Origin: Viridibacterium sediminicola | GTDB taxonomy: Bacteria > Pseudomonadota > Gammaproteobacteria > Burkholderiales > Rhodocyclaceae | Direction: 5' to 3' | DNA: 64,000 nucleotides | Assembly (NCBI RefSeq): GCF_039631295.1 | Contig: NZ_JBDIVE010000002.1 | Coordinates: 186,001 to 250,000 of the forward strand | Shown: positions 32,140 to 41,911 of the stretch, piece by piece | Layout: each line of letters opens with the position of its first letter | Numbering within the stretch: position 1 is the stretch's first letter | Made by a program: the position numbers and the translations under genes | Notes under the pieces: generated by a model | What the model saw: the letters and a program-made list of their open reading frames with translations, nothing else | The model's database searches: none | What the model was told of the DNA's origin: nothing

Positions 32140-34154
32140 GCGGCACACCCTTGTTCTTCCTGCTGCTCTCGGTGCTGCTCTATCTGGGCGGCGCGGTAGC
32201 ATCCCTGCTGCTTGCCCGCCACGAGAGTCTGGCGATCCGCTGCTCGGGCCTCGCCGGCATGCTCGGCGCGCTGGCCGGGCTGGCGGCTGCGATCCCGGTC
32301 CTGCATGGCGCCGGCACCCAGCTCTACGCGGTGGCGGGGCCGTTCAGCTTCGCGCATTTCGTGGTGCGGCTGGACCCGCTGGCGGCGCTGATGCTGCTGG
32401 CCATCTCGCTGCTGATGTTCGCCAGCGCGCTCTACTCGCTGGCCTATGTGCGCGAATACGCCGGGCGCGGCGCCTGGGCGATGGGCTTCTTCCTCAACAG
32501 CTTCGTGGCGGCAATGGTGGCCCTGGTGGTGGCCGACAATGCCTTCTACTTCCTGATCTTCTTCGAGCTGATGTCGCTCGCTTCGTATTTCCTCGTCATT
32601 TCTGACCAGGACCCGGAAGCGGTGAGCGCCGGCTTCCTCTACTTCCTGATTGCGCACGCCGGCTCGGTGCTGATCATGGTGGCCTTCTTCATCCTCTACA
32701 GCCATAGCGGCAGCCTGGATTTCGACAGCTTCCGCAGCGCCCATCTGAGCGCACCACTCGCCTCTCTGGTATTCCTGCTGGCCTTCTTCGGCTTCGGCGC
32801 CAAGGCCGGCATGGTGCCACTGCACAGCTGGCTGCCGCGCGCCCACCCGGCCGCGCCCTCGCACGCCTCGGCGCTGATGTCGGGGGTGATGGTGAAGATC
32901 GGCGTATTCGGCATCATCAAGGTCGGCGTCGACCTGCTCGGCGCGCACCTCGCCTGGTGGGGGCTGATCGTGCTGGGCTTCGGCGCCGTCTCTGCCGTGC
33001 TCGGCGTGCTCTACGCGCTGGCCGAGCACGACATCAAACGTCTGCTCGCCTACCACACGGTGGAGAATGTCGGCATCATCCTGATGGGCGTCGGCACCGG
33101 CATGATCGCCCTGGCCGGCGGGCACACCGAACTGGCGGGCCTGGCCTTGCTGGCGGCGCTCTACCACACGCTCAATCATGCGGTGTTCAAGGGGCTGCTG
33201 TTCCTCGGCGCAGGCGCCATCATCTTCCGCACCCACAGCCGTGACATGGAGCAGATGGGAGGGCTGGCGCGCCGCATGCCGCTCACCGCGACCTGCTTCC
33301 TGATCGGCGCGATGGCCATCTCGGCGCTACCGCCGCTCAATGGCTTCGTCAGCGAATGGTTCACCTACCAGGCGCTGTTCTCGCTGAGTCAAGGCGCAGA
33401 TCTGGCCAGCCGCATCGCCGGGCCGATTGCCATCGTCATGCTGGCGCTGACCGGTGCGCTGGCCGCCATGTGCTTCGTCAAGGCGTACGGCATCAGCTTC
33501 TCTGGCGAAGCGCGCAGCAGCGGCGCCGAACACGCACAGGAAGTGCCGCTGAGCATGCGTGCCGGCATGCTCTTGCTGGCCCTCGCCAGCATCCTGCTCG
33601 GGCTCGGCGCGCCGCTGCTGGCGCCGCAACTGGCTGCCGTAGCCACCTCGCTGAGCGGAGGAGCGGCGATCAGTGTCGCGCAGGGCAGCCTGGTCTTCCC
33701 CAGTCAGGCACAGACCACCACGCTGTCCACGCCCTTGCTGGCGATCCTGCTGATCGCCATTCCGCTGCTGCCGCTGCTGATTCTCGGTGCGCTCAAGGGC
33801 GGCCGCCTGCCGCGTCGCCAGCGTGGCGAATCCTGGGCCTGCGGTTATGGTCAGGAAGCCATCATGAGTGTCTCGGCACACAATTTCGTCGGTCCCTTGC
33901 ACGAGATGTTCGCCCCGCTCTACCACCTGCGCGAACACCTCGATCCCTCAGCGCGCCTGCGCCGCAGCCTGGACTGGCTGATTGCCGCCAGCACACGCCT
34001 CGAACCGCTGTGGGACATCCATGTCGTCAGCCGTGTGGCCAGCCTGGTGACGCGTAGCGGCCAGTTGCTGCAAGGCCTGCAGGGCGGCGATTTCCGCATC
34101 TATTGCCTCTACGTGCTCGTCACCCTGGTGATCTTGCTGGTACTGGTGGTTTAG
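32136..34154 (+). CDS. hyfB: Hydrogenase-4 membrane subunit HyfB (NuoL/MrpD-like)
   Basis: A 672-residue integral membrane protein of the complex I antiporter-like family. Typical elements: FFELMSLASYFLVISDQDPE, the helix with PLHSWLPRAHPAAPSHASAL (conserved Lys/His-containing channel region), YALAEHDIKRLLAYHTVENV and NHAVFKGLLFLGAGAIIF. A C-terminal soluble tail (about residues 555-640) is similar to HycC/HyfB. It forms part of the proton- or sodium-conducting membrane arm of formate hydrogenlyase. The intergenic gap to hyfC is 9 bases. Confidence 0.95.
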   Translation: MSGTPLFFLLLSVLLYLGGAVASLLLARHESLAIRCSGLAGMLGALAGLAAAIPVLHGAGTQLYAVAGPFSFAHFVVRLDPLAALMLLAISLLMFASALYSLAYVREYAGRGAWAMGFFLNSFVAAMVALVVADNAFYFLIFFELMSLASYFLVISDQDPEAVSAGFLYFLIAHAGSVLIMVAFFILYSHSGSLDFDSFRSAHLSAPLASLVFLLAFFGFGAKAGMVPLHSWLPRAHPAAPSHASALMSGVMVKIGVFGIIKVGVDLLGAHLAWWGLIVLGFGAVSAVLGVLYALAEHDIKRLLAYHTVENVGIILMGVGTGMIALAGGHTELAGLALLAALYHTLNHAVFKGLLFLGAGAIIFRTHSRDMEQMGGLARRMPLTATCFLIGAMAISALPPLNGFVSEWFTYQALFSLSQGADLASRIAGPIAIVMLALTGALAAMCFVKAYGISFSGEARSSGAEHAQEVPLSMRAGMLLLALASILLGLGAPLLAPQLAAVATSLSGGAAISVAQGSLVFPSQAQTTTLSTPLLAILLIAIPLLPLLILGALKGGRLPRRQRGESWACGYGQEAIMSVSAHNFVGPLHEMFAPLYHLREHLDPSARLRRSLDWLIAASTRLEPLWDIHVVSRVASLVTRSGQLLQGLQGGDFRIYCLYVLVTLVILLVLVV

Positions 34155-34163
34155 GAGCCAAGG

Positions 34164-35102
34164 ATGCCAAGCATTGCCATGATTTTCCTCGCCTTCCTGC
34201 AAGCCCTGCTGCTGCTCGCGCTGGCGCCGCTGATGACCGGTCTGTCGCGCATGATCCGCGCCCGCATGCATTCGCGACGCGGCCCCGGCGTGCTGCAGGA
34301 CTATCGCGACATCGCCAAGCTGCTCAAGCGCCAGGACGTGGCGCCCGCCGCATCCGGCCCGGTGTTCCGCTTCACGCCCTACATCGTGCTCAGCGCCATG
34401 CTGCTGCTGGCGATGGCCCTGCCGGTGCTGAGCCCGCATTCCCTGCTCGGCCCGGTGGCGGACCTGATCACCTTTGTCTACGTCTTCGCCCTGGCGCGTT
34501 TCTTCTTCGCCCTCTCCGGCATCGACAGCGGCAGCGCTTTCGCCGGCATCGGCGCCAGCCGCGAGCTGATGATGGGCGTACTGGTCGAACCGACGATGAT
34601 TCTGTCATTGCTGGTCGTCGCACTGATCGAGGGCACGACCAATCTGGGCAGCATCAGCACGGCCATGGCCGGCGGCCAGCTGCAATCGCCGGTCGCCCTC
34701 AGCCTGGCGATGCTGGCCTTCGCCTTCACGGTGTTCATCGAGATGGGCAAGCTGCCCTTCGACATGGCCGAAGCCGAACAAGAACTGCAGGAAGGCCCGC
34801 TGACCGAGTATTCCGGTTCGGCGCTGGCCGTGCTCAAGCTGGGGCTGGCGCTGAAAAAAATGGTGCTGGTGCTGTTCCTGCTCGGCGTCTTCCTGCCCTT
34901 CGGCAATGCCGGCAGCGACAGCCTGGCGAGCCTGCTCGGCTCGACGCTGGCGGTCGCACTCAAGGTGCTGCTGATCTTCCTGCTGTTCGGCCTGATCGAG
35001 AACAGCATGGCGCGCGGCCGCTACATGCTCAGCTCGCGCGTGACCTGGATCGGCTTCGGCGTCGCCGTGCTCGCCTTCGTCTTTTATCTGACTGGTCTCT
35101 GA
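34164..35102 (+). CDS. hyfC: Hydrogenase-4 membrane subunit HyfC (NuoH-like)
   Basis: A 312-residue membrane protein homologous to HycD and NuoH, which anchors the hydrogenase module to the membrane arm. NuoH-type segments: MIRARMHSRRGPGVLQDYRD, ARFFFALSGIDSGSAFAGIG, and the acidic loop FDMAEAEQELQEGPLTEYSG that corresponds to the quinone-site loop in complex I. About eight helices are visible. It is preceded by hyfB and followed after 4 bases by hyfD. Confidence 0.95.
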   Translation: MPSIAMIFLAFLQALLLLALAPLMTGLSRMIRARMHSRRGPGVLQDYRDIAKLLKRQDVAPAASGPVFRFTPYIVLSAMLLLAMALPVLSPHSLLGPVADLITFVYVFALARFFFALSGIDSGSAFAGIGASRELMMGVLVEPTMILSLLVVALIEGTTNLGSISTAMAGGQLQSPVALSLAMLAFAFTVFIEMGKLPFDMAEAEQELQEGPLTEYSGSALAVLKLGLALKKMVLVLFLLGVFLPFGNAGSDSLASLLGSTLAVALKVLLIFLLFGLIENSMARGRYMLSSRVTWIGFGVAVLAFVFYLTGL

Positions 35103-35106
35103 CACC

Positions 35107-36546
35107 ATGCAGAACATTGCACTCTGGACCATCCTTCTGCCCCTGGCGGGCGCCGCGCTGAGCCTGCTGGTCGCGCAGCGTCATGCCAAGTGGGTCGCCC
35201 TGCTGTTTTCTGCGCTGGCCACCGTCAGCGTAATCGGTCTGGCTTGCGACTTCAATGCCGCCGGCCGCGTGGCGATAAATTACAGCCTGCTGAGCGTCGG
35301 CAGCACCCAGCTGATCGGCCTGACGATAGACCGCCTCAGCGTGCTGGTGGCGCTCGCCGTGGTCTCGCTGGGCCTGCTGGTGGTGCTCTATTCGACGGCC
35401 TATCTGAGCCTGGGCAACAAGGAGCATCCGCACGAGGGCCGGCCGCGCTACTACGCCTTCCTCTCGCTGTTCATCGCCGCCATGGCGGGCCTCGTGCTCT
35501 CGTCAACCATGCTCGGCCAGTTGGTCTTCTTCGAGATCACCGGCGCCTGTTCCTGGGGCCTGATCGGCTATTACGAAAAACCCAAGGCGCAGTACGGCGC
35601 GATCAAGGCCTTGCTGATCACGCATCTGGCGTCGATCGGTCTCTACATCGCCGCCGCGCTTCTGTTCAGCCACACCGGCAGCTTCGCGCTGAGCGGACTG
35701 GCCAGTCTTGGCGAAGGCGCCAAGCTGGCGATCTTCCTCGGCATCCTGGTTGCCGCCTGGGGCAAGTCGGCCCAGCTGCCGCTGCACGCCTGGCTGCCCG
35801 ATGCGATGGAAGCGCCAACACCGGTGAGTGCCTATCTGCACGCGGCCTCGATGGTCAAGGTCGGCGTCTACATCTATGCCCGCGCCATCTACTCGGCTGG
35901 CCAGGTGCCGCAGCTGATCGGCTGGATCGGCGTGATCATGGCGGTGATCACCATGATCTACAGCTTCCTGCTCTACCTGCCACAGCGCGACATGAAGCGC
36001 CTGCTCGCCTACTCGACGATCTCGCAGCTGTCCTTGATCTTCATGGCGCTGTCGCTGTCGATCTTCGGCTCGCAACTGGCCTTCAACGGTGGCATCGCAC
36101 ACATCTTCAACCACGCGTATGCCAAGAGCCTGTTCTTCCTGGTTGCCGGCGCACTCTCCTACACCTGCGGCACGCGCCAGCTGCCGGCGCTGCGCGGTCT
36201 GCTGCGTCACCTGCCACTGCTCGGCGTGAGCTTCTGTGTGGCGGCACTGGCGATTACCGGTGTGCCGCCCTTCAACGGCTTCTTCAGCAAATTCCCGATC
36301 TTCACGGCAGGCTTCCAGCTCGGCCGCGAACACCTCCTGCTACTGCCCTGTGTGGTGCTGGCGCTGATCGAATCGGTGGCGAGCTTCGCCTGGTTCCTCA
36401 AGTGGTTCGGCGCGACCACGCCGGGTGAATCCTCGGAGGCCGTCGTCAACGCTTCGCCGATTCCGCTGGCGATCAAGATCAGCCTGGTCGTGCTGATCAT
36501 CATGTGCGTGGCATCGAGCTTCATCGCCGCCAGCTGGCTCAACTGA
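35107..36546 (+). CDS. hyfD: Hydrogenase-4 membrane subunit HyfD (NuoN/M-like)
   Basis: A 479-residue antiporter-like membrane protein. Landmarks: FFEITGACSWGLIGYYEKPK (Glu on helix 5), AAWGKSAQLPLHAWLPDAME, PTPVSAYLHAASMVKVGVYI, YLPQRDMKRLLAYSTISQLS, and FNHAYAKSLFFLVAGAL. The presence of a separate HyfD distinguishes this complex from the smaller Hyc-type (FHL-1), which lacks HyfD, HyfE and HyfF. It is predicted to add an ion-translocating channel. Confidence 0.94.
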   Translation: MQNIALWTILLPLAGAALSLLVAQRHAKWVALLFSALATVSVIGLACDFNAAGRVAINYSLLSVGSTQLIGLTIDRLSVLVALAVVSLGLLVVLYSTAYLSLGNKEHPHEGRPRYYAFLSLFIAAMAGLVLSSTMLGQLVFFEITGACSWGLIGYYEKPKAQYGAIKALLITHLASIGLYIAAALLFSHTGSFALSGLASLGEGAKLAIFLGILVAAWGKSAQLPLHAWLPDAMEAPTPVSAYLHAASMVKVGVYIYARAIYSAGQVPQLIGWIGVIMAVITMIYSFLLYLPQRDMKRLLAYSTISQLSLIFMALSLSIFGSQLAFNGGIAHIFNHAYAKSLFFLVAGALSYTCGTRQLPALRGLLRHLPLLGVSFCVAALAITGVPPFNGFFSKFPIFTAGFQLGREHLLLLPCVVLALIESVASFAWFLKWFGATTPGESSEAVVNASPIPLAIKISLVVLIIMCVASSFIAASWLN

Positions 36547-36557
36547 GGACGATAGCC

Positions 36558-37208
36558 ATGAACGGAACCACCATCGTCAATAATCTCGCCGGCCTGCTGA
36601 TCATCACCTCGCTGCTGCTCATCGCGGCGCGCAGCATCGCCCGCTCGGCCAAACTGTATGCCCTGCAATCGCTGGTGCTGGTCGCCCTGTTCGTCGCCCT
36701 GGCGGCGCACTTCGAGGCGCAGGAACTCTACCTGTGGGCGGCCTCGGCCTTCATCACCAAGGTGGTGCTGGTACCGGTGATCCTGCTCAAACTGCTCGGC
36801 GCCGTGCATAACGATGAGGACTTGCCCGGCTTGCTCTCGCCGGCCTGGCTGGTGCTGCTGGCGGCGGCCATCGTCGGCCTCTCCTGCTACGCCGTATCCG
36901 CCGTGAAGATTGCCGTACTGGCCGATCTCAAGCCGGCGCTGGGCGTCTCGCTCGGCCACTTCCTGCTCGGTCTGCTGTGCATTCTCAGCCAGCGCAACAT
37001 CATCAAGCAGATCTTCGGCTACTGCCTGATGGAGAACGGCGCCCACCTGACGCTCGCCCTGCTGGCCTGGCGCGCGCCCGAGCTGGTCGAGATCGGCATC
37101 GCCACCGACGCCATCTTCGCCGTGCTGATCATGGCCCTGCTGGTCCGCAAGATCCACCGCACGCTGCACACGCTTGACGTGCGGCAACTCACGGCCTTGA
37201 AGGGCTGA
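36558..37208 (+). CDS. hyfE: Hydrogenase-4 membrane subunit HyfE
   Basis: A 216-residue membrane protein related to the MrpC/NuoK type. Multiple short helices are visible (NLAGLLIITSLLLIAARS, LYALQSLVLVALFVALAAHF, AIVGLSCYAVSAVKIAVLAD, VSLGHFLLGLLCILSQRNII). The C-terminal part QIFGYCLMENGAHLTLALLA is characteristic of HyfE. ATG 36558 follows a GAGGACG site. It lies 11 bases after hyfD and 4 bases before hyfF. Confidence 0.93.
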   Translation: MNGTTIVNNLAGLLIITSLLLIAARSIARSAKLYALQSLVLVALFVALAAHFEAQELYLWAASAFITKVVLVPVILLKLLGAVHNDEDLPGLLSPAWLVLLAAAIVGLSCYAVSAVKIAVLADLKPALGVSLGHFLLGLLCILSQRNIIKQIFGYCLMENGAHLTLALLAWRAPELVEIGIATDAIFAVLIMALLVRKIHRTLHTLDVRQLTALKG

Positions 37209-37212
37209 CACC

Positions 37213-38805
37213 ATGCAGTCAATGAATCTTCTCGATACCCTGCTGTGTCTGCCGCTGATCACTGCGCTGCTGGCGTTTGCCACTGGCGCTGCGGGCAAGG
37301 CCGCACGCCCGCTGGCAACTCTGGTGCACAGCCTGGGCATCAGCTTGCTGCTGGTGCTCAGTTTCAGCGCGGCCGCTCTGGTACTCAAGGGTGAGGTGCT
37401 GAGCAGCCTGCATGACTGGTGCCGGGTCGACTCGCTCGGCGCCATCTTTCTCGCCTTGATCGGTCTGCTCGGCTTCATCACCGGGCTGTACTCGATTGGC
37501 TACATGGGCCGCGAGCAGCGCGAGGGGCACATCAGCCTGGCTCAGCTGTGCCGCTATTACGGCATCTTCAATCTCTTCGTGTTCACCATGTTGCTGGCGG
37601 TCACCGCCAACAACATCATCATGATGTGGGTAGCCATCGAGGCGACCACGCTGGGCTCGGTCTTCCTGGTCGGCTTTTATGGCAAGCCCGGTTCGCTGGA
37701 GGCGGCCTGGAAGTACATCATCATCTGCACCGTCGGTGTCGCCTTCGGCCTCTACGGCGTGGTGCTGGTCTATGCCAACGCCGCCAATGCACTGCCGCAA
37801 GCGGGTGATGCGATCTACTGGACGGTGCTGCTGCAGCATGCCGAGCTGCTCGACCCGACGCTCAGCAAGCTGGCCTTCGTCTTCGTGCTGATCGGCTTCG
37901 GCACCAAGGCTGGCTTGTTCCCGATGCACGCCTGGCTGCCGGATGCGCACAGCGAAGCACCAAGCCCGATCAGCGCCCTGCTCTCGGCGGTCTTGCTCAA
38001 TTGCGCGATGCTCGTAGTGCTGCGCTTTGCGATGCTGCTCAGCAAGAGCGTCGGCCCGGCCTTTCCGCAAACCCTGCTGATCGTCTTCGGTCTGCTCTCG
38101 GTGGCGGTTGCCGCGTTCTTCATCGTCGTCCAGCGCGACATCAAGCGCCTGCTGGCCTACTCCAGCGTCGAGAACATGGGCTTGATCGCGCTTGCCTTCG
38201 GCATTGGCGGACCGCTTGGCGTGCTCGCCGGCCTGCTGCACACCATCAATCACAGTCTCGCCAAGGCGCTGCTGTTCTGCTGCTCGGGCAATGTGCTGCT
38301 CAAATACGGCTCGCCACACATGGACAAGGTGCGCGGGCTGCTCAAGGCGGCTCCGCTGACCGGCACCCTGCTGGCCGCCGGCGCGCTGGCCATCGGCGGC
38401 GTGCCGCCATTCAACCTGTTCGTCAGCGAGTTCATGATCGTCAGCGCTGGCCTGAGCCTCGGTCACGGCGTGCTGATCGTGGTGCTGCTGTTACTGCTGA
38501 CCATCGTCCTCGCCGGCCTCGTGCGCATGATCTCGGGCACCGTCTTCGGCGCCGCACCGGCCGAGATTGCCAAAGGCGAAGCGGGCGCACTCACCGTATT
38601 GCCCATCGTGCTGCTGATGGCGCTGATGCTGATGATGGGCATCCGCACGCCAGATCCGGTCATGCGGCTGCTGCAAAGCGCCAGCATGGTGGTGCTCGAC
38701 ACCAAGCCATCGCCCACTCAGGCTGCACAGCTTGAACCGGCTGTCGCCACCAGCGCCGTCACGGACGCCGCCTCCATACGTGCAGACGCTGCAGGAAAGC
38801 CATGA
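37213..38805 (+). CDS. hyfF: Hydrogenase-4 membrane subunit HyfF (NuoL/M-like)
   Basis: A 530-residue antiporter-like subunit. Signatures: MMWVAIEATTLGSVFLVGFY, GFGTKAGLFPMHAWLPDAHS, EAPSPISALLSAVLLNCAML, VQRDIKRLLAYSSVENMGLI and TINHSLAKALLFCCSGNVLL. The C-terminus beyond about residue 490 is a soluble Ala/Thr-rich tail that overlaps the hyfG start (ATGA). It is the third antiporter-like subunit in this operon, so the membrane arm could move several ions per turnover. Confidence 0.94.
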   Translation: MQSMNLLDTLLCLPLITALLAFATGAAGKAARPLATLVHSLGISLLLVLSFSAAALVLKGEVLSSLHDWCRVDSLGAIFLALIGLLGFITGLYSIGYMGREQREGHISLAQLCRYYGIFNLFVFTMLLAVTANNIIMMWVAIEATTLGSVFLVGFYGKPGSLEAAWKYIIICTVGVAFGLYGVVLVYANAANALPQAGDAIYWTVLLQHAELLDPTLSKLAFVFVLIGFGTKAGLFPMHAWLPDAHSEAPSPISALLSAVLLNCAMLVVLRFAMLLSKSVGPAFPQTLLIVFGLLSVAVAAFFIVVQRDIKRLLAYSSVENMGLIALAFGIGGPLGVLAGLLHTINHSLAKALLFCCSGNVLLKYGSPHMDKVRGLLKAAPLTGTLLAAGALAIGGVPPFNLFVSEFMIVSAGLSLGHGVLIVVLLLLLTIVLAGLVRMISGTVFGAAPAEIAKGEAGALTVLPIVLLMALMLMMGIRTPDPVMRLLQSASMVVLDTKPSPTQAAQLEPAVATSAVTDAASIRADAAGKP

Positions 38806-40541
38806 ACATGTCCGCCACACGCGAAGCCAAGACCGGCCAGAATTACCTGCTCGCGCTGCGCGAGCAATTCCCGCACGCGGTGCTCGACGAAGCCTGGCAG
38901 ACGGCAGACCAGGTCACCATCACGGTCAAGCCGGACAGCTTGCCGGACGTCGTCGCCTGGCTCTACTACGAGCAAGGCGGCTGGTTGTCGGTGCTGTTCG
39001 GCAATGACGAGCGCAGCCTCAACGGCAACTTCGCGGTGTATTACGTGCTGTCGATGGAAGGCGTGATCAAGAGCTGGATCGTGGTCAAGGTACTGGTCGA
39101 TCCGCTGCGCCAGGAATATCCATCCGTCACACCCAAGGTGCCCGCTGCAGTCTGGGGCGAACGTGAAGTCCGCGACATGTACGGTCTGCGTGCGGTCGGC
39201 CTGCCGGACGAGCGCCGCCTGGTGCTGCCCGATGACTGGCCCGAGGATCTGCATCCGCTGCGCAAGGACACCATGGGCTACAACCAGCGCCCGGCACCAA
39301 CGGCGGACACCGAGACGTACCAGTTCGTGAATGAAGGCGGCGAGAGCCGCGTAGTACCGCTGGGCCCCTTGCACATCACCTCGGACGAGCCGGGGCATTT
39401 CCGCCTCTTCGTCGACGGCGAGGACATCGTCGATGCCGATTACCGCATGTTCTACGTGCATCGCGGCATGGAAAAGCTCGCCGAGACGCGCATGGACTAC
39501 GACCAGGTCGCCTTCCTCGCCGACCGCGTCTGCGGCATCTGCGGCTTCACCCATAGCGTGGCCTACGCGACCTCGGTCGAGAATGCACTCGGCATCGTCG
39601 TACCGCCGCGCGCGCAGGCGATCCGCACCATCTTCCTCGAAGTCGAGCGCCTGCACAGCCACCTGCTCAACCTCGGTCTGGCCAGTCACTTCGTCGGCTT
39701 CGACACCGGCTTCATGCAGTTCTTCCGCGTCCGCGAAAAAGCCATGACCATGGCCGAGCTGCTGACCGGCGCGCGCAAAACCTATGGCATGAACCTGATC
39801 GGTGGCGTACGTCGCGACATCCTCAAAGATGAACGCCGCAAGACCCTCAAGCTGATCGCCGAGCTGCGCGCCGAAATCACGCCGCTGGTCGACATGCTGC
39901 TGGCCACGCCGAACTTCAAGCAGCGCACGCAGGGCATCGGCCGCCTCGATCCCAAGGTCGCCCGCGACTTCAGCCCGGCCGGTCCGCTGGTGCGCGCCAG
40001 CGGCTTCGCCCGCGACATTCGCCACGACCATCCCTACGTCGGCTATGCCGAACCGGCACTCAGCAACCTGCCCTTCAGCCTGCACAGCGAAGAGAGCTGC
40101 GATGTGCTGGCGCGCGTGCTGATCCGGGTGCGAGAGTTCTACGACTCGCTGGCGATGATCGAATACAGCCTTGATAACCTGCCTGAAGGGCCGATCCTCA
40201 TCGAGGGCTTCAGCTACACCCCGCACGCCTTTGCGCTGGGCTTTGCCGAAGCGCCGCGCGGCGAAGACATCCACTGGAGCATGCTCGGCGACAACCAGAA
40301 GCTCTACCGCTGGCGCTGCCGCGCCCCCACCTATGCCAACTGGCCGCCCCTGCGTTACATGCTGCGCGGCAATACGGTGTCTGACGCGCCGCTGATCGTC
40401 GCCAGCATCGACCCCTGTTACTCCTGCACTGACCGCGTGACCCTGGTCGATGTGAACAAGGGCAAATCCACCACCGTCCCGTACAAGGAAATTGAACGGT
40501 ACGGCCGCGAACGCACTGATTCACCCCTGCGTCGCCGCTGA
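38802..40541 (+). CDS. hyfG: Group 4 [NiFe]-hydrogenase large subunit HyfG
   Basis: A 579-residue catalytic subunit. The N-terminal NuoC-like domain (about 1-170) ends in WGEREVRDMYGLRAVGLPDE. The NuoD-like domain carries the nickel ligands: L1 motif DRVCGICGFTHS (Cys244, Cys247) and L2 motif DPCYSCTDR (Cys539, Cys542). All four Cys are intact, so this is a true hydrogenase rather than a complex I relative. A 34-residue C-terminal extension follows Arg545 and should be removed by the protease at 42344, as in HycE. It belongs to the formate hydrogenlyase group 4a type. Confidence 0.97.
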   Translation: MNMSATREAKTGQNYLLALREQFPHAVLDEAWQTADQVTITVKPDSLPDVVAWLYYEQGGWLSVLFGNDERSLNGNFAVYYVLSMEGVIKSWIVVKVLVDPLRQEYPSVTPKVPAAVWGEREVRDMYGLRAVGLPDERRLVLPDDWPEDLHPLRKDTMGYNQRPAPTADTETYQFVNEGGESRVVPLGPLHITSDEPGHFRLFVDGEDIVDADYRMFYVHRGMEKLAETRMDYDQVAFLADRVCGICGFTHSVAYATSVENALGIVVPPRAQAIRTIFLEVERLHSHLLNLGLASHFVGFDTGFMQFFRVREKAMTMAELLTGARKTYGMNLIGGVRRDILKDERRKTLKLIAELRAEITPLVDMLLATPNFKQRTQGIGRLDPKVARDFSPAGPLVRASGFARDIRHDHPYVGYAEPALSNLPFSLHSEESCDVLARVLIRVREFYDSLAMIEYSLDNLPEGPILIEGFSYTPHAFALGFAEAPRGEDIHWSMLGDNQKLYRWRCRAPTYANWPPLRYMLRGNTVSDAPLIVASIDPCYSCTDRVTLVDVNKGKSTTVPYKEIERYGRERTDSPLRRR

Positions 40542-40556
40542 AGCAAGGGAGCGCGC

Positions 40557-41108
40557 ATGTTCAAACTACTGAAGATCATTTCCAAAGCAGGCGAGGCGAC
40601 GGAGAAATATCCCTTCGCGCCCTACCCTGTCAGCCCGGGTTTCCGTGGCAAGCCCGAACTCATCGCCGAGCAGTGCATTGCCTGCGCCGCATGCGTCGTC
40701 GCCTGCCCGCCGAATGCATTGAGCATGCACACCGACACTGCAGCCGGCACGCGCACCTGGGCGCTGAATTTGGGACGCTGCATTTTTTGCGCACGCTGTG
40801 AGGAAGTCTGCCCGACGCAGGCGATCAGTCTGTCGCCCGATTTCGAGCTGGCCGTCGGCAGCAAGGCGGATCTGCTGCAGCAAGCGAGCTTCAGCCTCAG
40901 CCACTGTGTGCGTTGCGATACTGCATTCGCGCCAAGCAAGGAAATCGACTACGCCCTGGCTCTGCTGCAACAAGGCGGCCTGCCGGAGAGCCAGCTGGCT
41001 GCCGCGCGTGCCGAGCTGAGCACCTGCCCGGAATGCAAGCGCAAGCTGGCGCTGGCCGCCCTCGAACCCGCGCAGCACCTGCGCGCACAGACAGGAGCAC
41101 GCGCATGA
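40557..41108 (+). CDS. hyfH: Hydrogenase-4 ferredoxin-like subunit HyfH
   Basis: A 183-residue NuoI-type protein with two [4Fe-4S] motifs, CIACAACVVACPPNALSM and CIFCARCEEVCPTQAISL. The C-terminal half holds two more Cys pairs (CVRCDTAFAPSKEIDYA and CPECKRKLALA), as in HycF/HyfH, which may bind zinc. It passes electrons between HyfA and the small subunit HyfI. It overlaps hyfI by 4 bases. Confidence 0.94.
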   Translation: MFKLLKIISKAGEATEKYPFAPYPVSPGFRGKPELIAEQCIACAACVVACPPNALSMHTDTAAGTRTWALNLGRCIFCARCEEVCPTQAISLSPDFELAVGSKADLLQQASFSLSHCVRCDTAFAPSKEIDYALALLQQGGLPESQLAAARAELSTCPECKRKLALAALEPAQHLRAQTGARA

Positions 41109-41911
41109 ACGGCCCCTTGCCCTCGACCATGAACTTCGCACCACGCGATGCGGACGGCATGCCGGTGCCAATCACTGAAAGCGAACACAGCGCACAGCTC
41201 AAACGCAGCCTGCTCAAGGACATCCAGCGCTCGGCCTATGTCTATCGCGTCGACTGCGGCGGCTGCAATGGCTGCGAGATCGAAATCTTCGCTGCCATCA
41301 CACCGATCTTCGATGCCGAGCGCTTCGGCATCAAGGTCGTCGCCTCGCCACGCCACGCCGACATCCTGCTGTTTACCGGTGCAGTCACGCGCGCGATGCG
41401 CATGCCGGCGATCCGCGCCTATCACGCCGCGCCGGACCCGAAGATCGTCGTCTCCTACGGCGCCTGTGGTTGCAGCGGCGGCATCTTCCACGACCTCTAT
41501 TGCGTATGGGGCGGCACCGACAAGATCGTACCGGTCGATGTCTATATTCCAGGCTGCCCGCCGACGCCGGCGGCGACCATCCATGGTTTTGCCGTTGCGC
41601 TGGGTCTGCTGGATCAGAAGCTCAAGGCCTCGCATCACCAGCAGGCCGAGAACGAGCAGGCCACGCTGCCGCACAAAGCCGTCGCCCTGGACATCCGCGT
41701 GCTCATCGAGAGCGAGGCGCGGCGCATGGCGGGCTATCGCCACGGCACACTGATCGCCGACAGCTTCATGGCGCTGATGGCAGAAAGCAGTGATGTGCGC
41801 GACTTTGACGCGCGCGTCGTACAACATCTGCGGCAAGAGGAAGACCCGCGCCTCGCCGAGATCTTCAAACGCCTGCAAAGCGTCTGCGAGACGCCCGGAG
41901 TACGCACATGA
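41105..41911 (+). CDS. hyfI: [NiFe]-hydrogenase small subunit HyfI
   Basis: A 268-residue NuoB-type small subunit holding the [4Fe-4S] cluster nearest the NiFe site. The cluster ligands are DCGGCNGCEIEIF, VSYGACGCSGGIF and PGCPPTPAATIHG. The C-terminal tail (about residues 175-268) is longer than in NuoB and matches HycG/HyfI. The start is ATG 41105 overlapping hyfH (ATGA); the frame is open upstream inside hyfH but not used. It overlaps the next gene by 4 bases. Confidence 0.95.
   Translation: MNGPLPSTMNFAPRDADGMPVPITESEHSAQLKRSLLKDIQRSAYVYRVDCGGCNGCEIEIFAAITPIFDAERFGIKVVASPRHADILLFTGAVTRAMRMPAIRAYHAAPDPKIVVSYGACGCSGGIFHDLYCVWGGTDKIVPVDVYIPGCPPTPAATIHGFAVALGLLDQKLKASHHQQAENEQATLPHKAVALDIRVLIESEARRMAGYRHGTLIADSFMALMAESSDVRDFDARVVQHLRQEEDPRLAEIFKRLQSVCETPGVRT

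Noticed and set aside
38802..40541. Complex I (NuoCD) rather than hydrogenase
   Set aside because: All four nickel-binding Cys (244, 247, 539, 542) and the cleavable C-terminal extension are present, and the maturation genes follow in the same operon.
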